From Campylobacterota bacterium (GTDB taxonomy: Bacteria; Campylobacterota; Campylobacteria; Campylobacterales; Sulfurovaceae), in NCBI GenBank assembly GCA_011330645.1, contig DRQB01000170.1, forward strand, positions 1 to 14,263: a DNA stretch of 14,263 bases, given 5' to 3'. This document shows, one piece after another, positions 7,443 to 13,579 of the stretch. A program made the position numbers and the translations under genes. A model generated the notes under the pieces. It saw only the letters and a list, made by a program, of their open reading frames with translations. It searched no databases and was not told the origin of the DNA. Each line of letters starts with the position of its first letter. Position 1 is the stretch's first letter.

Positions 7443-8327
7443 ATGAAAAAGTATTTAGTGGCAATGGTAGTATTGGTAAGTGTGAGTGCAAACGCGGGAA
7501 CTAATCCTTTTGACCTCAAAGAAAACCTTCAACGCATAGATAAAGATCAAGATGTGTTGCTTTCTGCACTTAAAAAAATAGCAGATGAACAAGAAGCAGC
7601 AGATGATTTGGATGACGAGAACAGCAATGAAGAGCGTCAAGGTGAAGTCCAGCCTAGCATACAACAAAATACTGATTTAGAGGGCAATATAGAGTCTACA
7701 GTGAATGTAGAGCAAAATAATACAAACAGTAAAAAAGAGACTGACGATGTAAAGGTTTCTACTGAAGATGACAGTGTAAGGGTAGATGCTATCCGTGAAA
7801 AGTTAATGGCAGAAGAAGCACGCAAACACAAAGCAATACTTGAAAAATCGCAAAAAAAAGATGAAGCATCTAAAGAGATAAAAGCACAACAACTTGCTAT
7901 GCAAAAGCAAGAAGAAGAGCGCATACAAAAAGTGCAAGAAGAACAAGCAAAAGTTGAACGTGAAAGAGCCAAAGAAGCAGAGGCTAAAGCAAATAAAGAA
8001 GCGGCAGAGATGGCAGAAAAAGCAGCAGAAGAAAAAAGATTAGCCATACAAAAACGTGAAGAAGAGAAACGTGAAGTAGAAGCCTATGAAGCGAAAAGAC
8101 TTGCAAAGAAAAAAGCAGAAGAAGCATTAGCGGCAGAGAAAAAAATGGCTGAAAAAAAACAAGCGTTAGAAGCTGCAAAAGCACAAGCGCTAGAAAAAGA
8201 GAAAGCAAAAGAAGAAAAGAAACATGCTGTAGTGGATATCAATCTCACACGTGAAGCATTAGTAGCTAAAAAAGAAGCAGATAAGGCATACCTTGAAGCT
8301 GTGAAAGAGATGGATTCAGAGAACTAA
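7443..8327 (+). CDS. Exported K/E/A-rich coiled-coil protein (TolA-like), hypothetical
   Basis: The 294-residue protein begins with a signal peptide (MKKYLVAMVVLVSVSANA, likely cut after ANA, residue 18), then NPFDLKENLQRIDKDQDVLL, an N-terminal stretch I associate with the periplasmic protein encoded after eno in Campylobacterota (CgpA/Cj1670c-like in C. jejuni, AMIN-domain proteins elsewhere; memory). Residues about 50-110 are acidic and Asn-rich. Residues about 112-265 form a long charged Lys/Glu/Ala helix like TolA domain II. No AMIN domain is visible, and the protein ends in a short helical tail. A Campylobacter-type N-glycosylation sequon, EQNNT, lies at 90-94. SD AAGGAG (7432-7437) is 5 nt from ATG 7443 but 2 nt from ATG 7440, so 7443 is chosen. 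Its stop overlaps the convergent antiporter by 4 nt. Function unknown; periplasmic envelope role inferred. Confidence 0.75.
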   Translation: MKKYLVAMVVLVSVSANAGTNPFDLKENLQRIDKDQDVLLSALKKIADEQEAADDLDDENSNEERQGEVQPSIQQNTDLEGNIESTVNVEQNNTNSKKETDDVKVSTEDDSVRVDAIREKLMAEEARKHKAILEKSQKKDEASKEIKAQQLAMQKQEEERIQKVQEEQAKVERERAKEAEAKANKEAAEMAEKAAEEKRLAIQKREEEKREVEAYEAKRLAKKKAEEALAAEKKMAEKKQALEAAKAQALEKEKAKEEKKHAVVDINLTREALVAKKEADKAYLEAVKEMDSEN

Positions 8328-9496
8328 ACCTTTCTCTTTTTCGTTTGTAGTATTTTGATACTCACCATGGAGATTAAAATCTCAAAGATACTGGCTAAAA
8401 TAAGTTGATAGTAATTGAGTAAATCTAAAAGCTTCGCTTCATAACCAATAGTTGCTACCGCAACAAGTAAGGTTAATGGCATAGAGAGAGAAAGGGCGAT
8501 GAGTAGAGCATCTCTTGAGCCACTGATTCCCTTGAGTACAATGGCTGCTAGAATCCTAGAAATAATCATTAAAAAAGTAATGAGCAGTGCCCCTGAAATC
8601 ACCCCATCGAGTGACAAGGCACGTAAGTCAAATGATGCACCTACATGTATAAAAAACAGAGGCACAAGAAACCCAAAACCAAGACTGGACATCTTCTCTT
8701 CCAGTTTTTTTTCATGGTGAAAGAAGGCAGAAATCGCAACACCTGCGATGAATGCACCTAATGCTAACTCTAAACCAAGGCTAAGCATCGCAGCAATCAA
8801 AATAAAAAAGAGTGACATAGCCAGACGAATATCTTGATCGGAGGTATCAAGTTTTGGCATGAGTATACCTTTAAATTCAGGAAACCACCAAAACAGAAGA
8901 TGCAAAAGTCTATAGAGTAAATAGACAACAAAAATAAATAAAGCCAAATAGGCTAATTTACTGACTAGGGCAAGTCCAAATCCAGTACTACTTGCCGCAT
9001 CAAAAATAGTCAGAGCAGCGATACTTCCTATCTCTCCTAATACTCCAGCAATTAATGCCAATCTAATCCATGGTTGTTCTTTCCCGTAGACCTTTGATAA
9101 GGAGGCAAGTAAGCCAATAGAAATAAGTGGCATAGAAATAATGACAATGGTGTTAAGATCAAAAAGCATACCACTTAGAATGGAGAAAAAAACCATCAGT
9201 AGTAAAAAAAGAATAGATTTTTGGATGACTTCTTTGGGACTTTTTGTAATTTGTTTTAAATCTACTTCCATCCCTGCTAAGAACATTAAATATAAAAATC
9301 CTACTTCTGCAATGAGATAAAAATATTCATTTTGTCCAATAAGTCCTAAATAGGTAAAAATAGAACCTAAGATAATTTCTACAGGGGGAATAGGAATACG
9401 TAGGAATTTGGCAATAAAAGGACTTCCCCATATCAGCAATGAAAGTGTGAGGATGAGACTAATATTAGAGTGTATCACAGCTTGTTGCCACTTCAT
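8324..9496 (-). CDS. CPA2-type cation/proton antiporter (Na+/H+ exchanger family), membrane domain only
   Basis: The 390-residue, strongly hydrophobic protein has about 11-13 membrane helices of the Na_H_exchanger family. Family-like landmarks are FLRIPIPPVEIILG near the N-terminus, LYLMFLAGMEVDL (about 69-80) and LGAFIAGVAISAFFHHEKKL (about 246-265). It likely exchanges Na+ or K+ for H+ across the inner membrane. There is no C-terminal TrkA-N/RCK domain as in KefB/KefC, so regulation by NAD(H) or glutathione through that domain is not expected. At the position where CPA2 proteins usually carry the ion-binding Asp pair, this one reads VLGEIGSIAAL (E155). It starts inside the end of bioB with a 32-nt overlap, and AGGA sits only 1 nt before the ATG, suggesting coupling. 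The ion and physiological role are unknown. Confidence 0.85.
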   Translation of the reverse strand: MKWQQAVIHSNISLILTLSLLIWGSPFIAKFLRIPIPPVEIILGSIFTYLGLIGQNEYFYLIAEVGFLYLMFLAGMEVDLKQITKSPKEVIQKSILFLLLMVFFSILSGMLFDLNTIVIISMPLISIGLLASLSKVYGKEQPWIRLALIAGVLGEIGSIAALTIFDAASSTGFGLALVSKLAYLALFIFVVYLLYRLLHLLFWWFPEFKGILMPKLDTSDQDIRLAMSLFFILIAAMLSLGLELALGAFIAGVAISAFFHHEKKLEEKMSSLGFGFLVPLFFIHVGASFDLRALSLDGVISGALLITFLMIISRILAAIVLKGISGSRDALLIALSLSMPLTLLVAVATIGYEAKLLDLLNYYQLILASIFEILISMVSIKILQTKKRKV

Positions 9497-10322
9497 ATCC
9501 TAATGAAGCCAGCATCTCTTTGTCTTTATTTGGTGCTAGTCCTTCAGTGGTTAAATAATTACCAATGACCATGGCATTTGCGCCAGCTTCAAACATAGCC
9601 TCTTCTTTATGGGTAAAGAGCAGTTCTCTGCCTCCTGCAACCATGAGAAGTTTATCTTCTCCCAAGAGTTGTCGTGCTTGTGTGATAATCTCAAGAGCCT
9701 CAGGAAATGTGATATTTCTTGTTTTGATAGGCAAGGCTGGATTGGGATGATAAAAGTTAAGTGGTGTTGATTCGGGAGAAAGTGAGGCAATAGCATCAAG
9801 AAGAGCATCTCTGTCTTCTTGCTCTTCTCCCATCCCAAAAATACCACCAGAACACAGAGCTAATCCTACAGATTTAACATTTTCACAGGTTTCATATCGC
9901 TCAGACCATGCATGTGTTTGGCAAATCTCAGCATAGTAGCGCTCAGAGGTTTCTAGATTGTGGTTATAACTATCTATACCATGTTCTTTAAGGTAGGTAA
10001 GTTGTTCTTTGGTTGCTGTACCATTACAGGCGATAAGGTTTAAGTCTTCAACATTTGCCTTAACAGCCTGTGCAGCGCGCGCTACAAAATCGACCTTTTT
10101 ATCGTCTAATCCTTTTCCTGCGGTGACAAGGCAATAGCCTAAGGCACCATTGGCTTTTGCCAGTGTGGCTTCTGAAACAATCTGTTCGATACTTTTATAG
10201 TTATAGCGTTCAATGTTTGCGTGATAGCGAACACTTTGTGTACAAAATTTACAATCTTCTTGGCATGTTCCTGAAAGAATATTATTAATTGCACATAAAA
10301 ATATTTGTTTATGACTCGACAT
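9465..10322 (-). CDS. bioB: Biotin synthase (radical SAM)
   Basis: BioB inserts sulfur into dethiobiotin to make biotin, using a radical-SAM [4Fe-4S] cluster and a sacrificial [2Fe-2S] cluster. The 285-residue protein has the CxxxCxxC motif CQEDCKFC (C20, C24, C27). Likely auxiliary-cluster ligands are C64 (GYCLVT), C99 (IACNG), C157 (ALCSGG) and R232 (AGGRELL). YNHNLETS (119-126) and CSGGIFGMGE are family signatures. It is shorter than E. coli BioB, as is usual in Campylobacterota. ATG 10322 is chosen because AAGG lies 6 nt upstream and orthologues start near this point. A TTG at 10358 is in frame but has no SD and sits at a predicted -10. It is divergent from the SPOR-like pair and overlaps the antiporter downstream. 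No other biotin gene is in the window. Confidence 0.93.
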   Translation of the reverse strand: MSSHKQIFLCAINNILSGTCQEDCKFCTQSVRYHANIERYNYKSIEQIVSEATLAKANGALGYCLVTAGKGLDDKKVDFVARAAQAVKANVEDLNLIACNGTATKEQLTYLKEHGIDSYNHNLETSERYYAEICQTHAWSERYETCENVKSVGLALCSGGIFGMGEEQEDRDALLDAIASLSPESTPLNFYHPNPALPIKTRNITFPEALEIITQARQLLGEDKLLMVAGGRELLFTHKEEAMFEAGANAMVIGNYLTTEGLAPNKDKEMLASLGYEVATSCDTL

Positions 10323-10358
10323 TTTCTGCCTTATTGCATTGGATTTTATTATCCTCAA

Positions 10359-10382
10359 ATTATAGCCAAAGCTTGTATTATA
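10359..10382 (-). promoter_or_regulatory. Candidate bioB promoter region with two -10 elements
   Basis: On the minus strand TATAAT occurs twice: at 10364-10359 and at 10382-10377. The nearer one would start transcription around 10352, giving a leader of about 30 nt before ATG 10322. Neither has a clear TTGACA box at 17 bp. The farther one abuts the short palindrome at 10387-10401. Confidence 0.45.
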
Positions 10383-10386
10383 CAGT

Positions 10387-10401
10387 TTAGGTAAAACCTA
10401 A
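10387..10401. promoter_or_regulatory. Short palindrome TTAGGT-AAA-ACCTAA between divergent promoters
   Basis: Arms TTAGGT (10387-10392) and ACCTAA (10396-10401) are perfect reverse complements around AAA. The site lies between the leftward bioB promoter candidates and the rightward TATAAT of the SPOR-like pair, a place where an operator could act on both. It does not have the long-armed, wide-spaced form of the E. coli BirA operator. A six-base palindrome can arise by chance in AT-rich DNA. Confidence 0.35.
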
Positions 10402-10421
10402 TATATAGAATTTTTAATTTA

Positions 10422-10430
10422 TGCTATAAT
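10422..10430 (+). promoter_or_regulatory. Extended -10 promoter of the SPOR-like/pseudo-kinase pair
   Basis: TGCTATAAT is a perfect TATAAT (10425-10430) preceded by a TGn extension, so a -35 is not essential. Transcription would start near 10437. The strong SD AAGGGGAG (10450-10457) lies 10 nt before ATG 10468. This is the best-matching promoter in the window. Confidence 0.6.
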
Positions 10431-10467
10431 CATTTACAATAATGTATGCAAGGGGAGAAAGCAAACA

Positions 10468-11139
10468 ATGAGGATAATATTTATTGTACTGTTTGCTTTG
10501 CATATGCTCTATGCCCAAGTGATGAATCAAAAAATGATTTTAAGTGCCAATTTGGCAACAGAAGATGCAGCACAAAGTCTGTATGATGCTGAGAAATTTT
10601 TTCAAGAAAATACGCAAGCAAATGCACTAAGAAAAATGCATAAACTTTCTGTGGATATGGAGCTGCTTGAGCCTTATGTCTTAGTCACGGTACAACCAAT
10701 CACAAGTCTCAATGTTAAAAATAAGTTACATTATTTGCTACAATCAAAATTTCCTCAAAACTTTGTGGTTGACAATATAAAAAAAGTTGTAAAAAAAGCA
10801 AAGAATCAACCTAAAATGATAAAAAACCCTATATCGACAGCAACAAAGTTAAAACCAAAAGTAGCCCAGAAACTGCAGCCCACCCCTTCTGCTAGTCAGC
10901 AAGTAGACAAGTCTACATCTCAAGTAAAAAAGAATTCTTTTGTTACAAAGATAGAGCAGTTTTGGCATTCACTTGACAGTGAGTGGTTAGGATTAATCTT
11001 CTTAGCTTTAGCAGGATTTTTACTGGTATACAGAAGTGCTAAACAGATATCTAAAATCAAATCTCTACAAAAAGAGGTATCTAAATATCAAAATAAAATA
11101 GAAGGTGAGATGAATACTATGGGAGACAAACATGCGTAA
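10468..11139 (+). CDS. SPOR-like periplasmic domain protein with one TM helix and cytosolic coiled coil, hypothetical
   Basis: The 223-residue protein has an N-terminal signal or anchor (residues 1-16, MRIIFIVLFALHMLYA) and a SPOR-like fold candidate at about 22-103, running from KMILSANLATEDAAQSL to PYVLVTVQPITSLNVKNKL and FPQNFVVDN. A basic, Pro/Lys/Ser/Thr-rich linker covers about 105-160. One membrane helix lies at about 174-189 (GLIFLALAGFLLVYRS), followed by a short charged coiled coil to the end. It lacks any enzymatic domain. Its N-terminal module aligns by eye with that of the next protein, whose start it overlaps by 8 nt, so the two are a co-translated paralogous pair, perhaps forming a membrane complex through the coiled coils. 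SPOR domains usually bind peptidoglycan stripped of stem peptides; applying that here is inference from a weak match. I do not recognise a named gene. Confidence 0.75.
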   Translation: MRIIFIVLFALHMLYAQVMNQKMILSANLATEDAAQSLYDAEKFFQENTQANALRKMHKLSVDMELLEPYVLVTVQPITSLNVKNKLHYLLQSKFPQNFVVDNIKKVVKKAKNQPKMIKNPISTATKLKPKVAQKLQPTPSASQQVDKSTSQVKKNSFVTKIEQFWHSLDSEWLGLIFLALAGFLLVYRSAKQISKIKSLQKEVSKYQNKIEGEMNTMGDKHA

Positions 11140-13579
11140 CTTAATCTATTATTTTAGCCTATTGATCGTATTTTCTATCGTTGGGATAGCACAAAATTTT
11201 ATCGTGCTATCTTCTAATACATCAAAAGAAGCATTGCAATATGAGTTAAGTCATTATCAACAGCTTATGCATAACAATAAGACATTACAAAGCCTGAAAA
11301 AAGATGAAAAATTTGAAGCAGCCATTGTGCCTATTGAAAATGAATATACTCTCAAAGTGGGTCCTATTGATAGTACAGATGCCTTAACGCTTGTCTATTT
11401 AGAAATGAGAAAAGTGTATCCTCAGGCATTTATTTTAGAGGATATTCCTCCTAAAGAAAAAGTGAAACCTCAAATCAAATATGTGAAACAAGAAGTCATT
11501 GTTGAAAAGGAAGATGAAACCTTATGGACGGCATTGTTTGGTTTGGCAATTATTGGTATTTTAGCACTTTTTCTCTCCTCAGACCAACTTAAAAATTTGA
11601 ATAAACAGCATCATAAAATACAAGAGAGACAAAGTGAAATTGAAAAGAAGCAGAGTCTGCTTTTAGAAAAAATGGGTGAAAAAATACAAACAGTTGCGCT
11701 CAAAAATGTAAATAGTGAAAAGAAGCTTTTAGAGACACATTTGGAAAATATAAATCCCGAAGAGATTAAAAATCATATTGGTAAGATGAAAAAGTATGAT
11801 GAAGACTTGTTGCATACTACGTATGAAATGATAGATTTTTTAAAAATTAAATCTGGAAATATTGTTATCAAAGAAGAGGCATTTCAGTTAAGTAACATGT
11901 TGCATAAACTTACCAACTCTGTGGCCTCAGAGCTTAAAGATAAAAAGCATATATTGGAATATAACATTCATCATGATGTGACGCGATATTTGGTAGGTGA
12001 TACCGGACGCATCTTTCAAGTGTTACATAACTTGTTGGCAGATATTTTGGCGCATGATGTGCAGTCTGAAGTAGTACTAAGCGTTGAGATTAGAGAAGAA
12101 GAGTTATTGGTTTTTAGTATTTTAAATAAAAATCAATATTTAACAGAAGAAGAGATTGATAGACTGTTTATACCTGCCTCCTGGGAAGAAATACAGGATA
12201 ACAATAAAGAATTTGGATTTTTTGTTTTAAAAGAACTCATTACCAATATGGATGGCAAATTTCTTCTAGAAAGTACAAAGAAAAAAGGTACGCTTTATGA
12301 AGTTTCTTTACCTTATATTCAAGATGTAGATAACAAAAGTCGAAAAGCAGAGTTGAAAAAATTGCTTTTATCTAAAAAAGCTTTGGTGGTAGATGAGAGT
12401 GAACAAAAAGCACAAATCCTTATAGATATATTACGTTCTTTTGATATTGATGTGCAGTTTAAAACCTCAGAAAGTCTAGCGATACAGCGTCCAAAGCTAG
12501 ATGATATTGATTTTCTTATTATTAAAGCAGAAGATATTAGTCCCAAGGTATTTCACTTTTTCAAAGATATAGACAAGAAACATGAGATTGATATTATCGT
12601 GATTAATAGTATTTATGGGGTGGATAATAGTATAGAAATCACTTCTTATATAGCAGATGTAGAACTTTTTAGTCCACTTATTATTGGGGATGTAGAAGAG
12701 GCATTAAAGCAGTTATGTATTCAGAAAGAGAAGAAAAAGAAAGAAGTTATACGTGAAGAATTGAGTCGTTTTCGGATTTTAGATGTGGCAAAGGTTTCAC
12801 GTAAAGATTTCCAAAAGTTTACACATAAAAAAATACTGCTTGTAGAAGATAACTTGGTAAGTCAACAAGTTATGCATAGTATTTTAAGTGCATCTCAATT
12901 AGATGTGCACAAGGTCGAAAATGGTATTCAGGCCTTACATTTTTTAGAAGAGCATGATCATGTAGATCTTATCTTTATGGATATGGATATGCCTGTTATG
13001 GATGGGTTTGAAGCAACTAAAAAAATTCGGAAACATTATAAACACAAAGATGTTCCCATTGTTGCAGTTACGGGTCTGGGCTTTAACTATGAAATGGAAC
13101 AAATGGTACTGGCAGGGGTAAATGCCTGTATTATCAAACCTTTTAAAGTAGGACAGCTCTATATTGCTTTACAGAGATTTTTACATCAAGAAGGCGTTCC
13201 TGATGTCTATGTTGAGGCAAAACTGCGTGACTATAATGAGAAGAAAACCATTTTAAACATAAGTAAAGGGATAGACTATGTACGAAGTCATACCTTCTAC
13301 AAAGAGATTCTTTCTGAATTGCTACTTGCTTTGAGGAACTCTGATACCTTGGTCAAAGAGATGATTCAGAATGATAAACGAGATGAGTTACGTGTTTTTT
13401 GTATTGATGCAGTAGGTTTAAGTGCTACCATAGGGGCAACAAGTTTTGTGGAAGTTTTAAATCAAATGCTTCGTGCGATGCAAGAAGATGAAAATGTCCT
13501 TATGGGCGAATTTATATTTAAGTATAAAGAACAGTGGTTAGCCCTTGAGTCAGAGATGAAGCGTTACCTTAAGAGGTAG
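11132..13579 (+). CDS. Degenerate hybrid histidine-kinase-like protein: SPOR-like / TM / pseudo-HK / pseudo-REC / REC / HPt-like without His
   Basis: This 815-residue protein has, in order, a signal or anchor helix (1-21), a SPOR-like periplasmic module (about 22-104, FIVLSSNTSKEAL to YTLKVGPIDSTDAL), a TM helix (131-149), a coiled coil (151-185), a histidine-kinase-derived core (about 186-396), receiver 1 (about 412-528), receiver 2 (565-685) and an HPt-like tail (about 708-815). The core keeps MIDFLKIKSG (233-242) and GDTGRIFQVLHNLL (289-302), but has no HExRTP box, has D304 at the N-box Asn, LNKNQ (331-335) at the DxGxG site, and EFGFFV at the G2 box. Receiver 1 has K465 at the phospho-Asp and S514 at the conserved Lys. 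Receiver 2 is canonical: E572, D573, D617, T647, K669. The HPt-like GLSATIGA segment is present, but its His is replaced and no His occurs after residue 720. It is likely a signalling scaffold, not a kinase. Confidence 0.85.
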   Translation: MRNLIYYFSLLIVFSIVGIAQNFIVLSSNTSKEALQYELSHYQQLMHNNKTLQSLKKDEKFEAAIVPIENEYTLKVGPIDSTDALTLVYLEMRKVYPQAFILEDIPPKEKVKPQIKYVKQEVIVEKEDETLWTALFGLAIIGILALFLSSDQLKNLNKQHHKIQERQSEIEKKQSLLLEKMGEKIQTVALKNVNSEKKLLETHLENINPEEIKNHIGKMKKYDEDLLHTTYEMIDFLKIKSGNIVIKEEAFQLSNMLHKLTNSVASELKDKKHILEYNIHHDVTRYLVGDTGRIFQVLHNLLADILAHDVQSEVVLSVEIREEELLVFSILNKNQYLTEEEIDRLFIPASWEEIQDNNKEFGFFVLKELITNMDGKFLLESTKKKGTLYEVSLPYIQDVDNKSRKAELKKLLLSKKALVVDESEQKAQILIDILRSFDIDVQFKTSESLAIQRPKLDDIDFLIIKAEDISPKVFHFFKDIDKKHEIDIIVINSIYGVDNSIEITSYIADVELFSPLIIGDVEEALKQLCIQKEKKKKEVIREELSRFRILDVAKVSRKDFQKFTHKKILLVEDNLVSQQVMHSILSASQLDVHKVENGIQALHFLEEHDHVDLIFMDMDMPVMDGFEATKKIRKHYKHKDVPIVAVTGLGFNYEMEQMVLAGVNACIIKPFKVGQLYIALQRFLHQEGVPDVYVEAKLRDYNEKKTILNISKGIDYVRSHTFYKEILSELLLALRNSDTLVKEMIQNDKRDELRVFCIDAVGLSATIGATSFVEVLNQMLRAMQEDENVLMGEFIFKYKEQWLALESEMKRYLKR

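Noticed and set aside
7637..8208. Minus-strand open frames rich in Ser, Leu, Phe and Cys
   Set aside because: They are the complement of the Lys/Glu/Ala codons of the exported coiled-coil protein; the low-complexity composition explains their openness.
10323..10358. Upstream TTG start (10358) for bioB
   Set aside because: No SD, sits at a predicted -10 element, and adds 12 residues not typical of epsilon-type BioB; ATG 10322 has AAGG at good spacing.
12368..12712. Receiver 1 of the kinase-like protein as a working phosphoreceiver
   Set aside because: The phospho-Asp position is Lys (K465) and the conserved Lys is Ser (S514); only the acidic pair D421/E422 remains.
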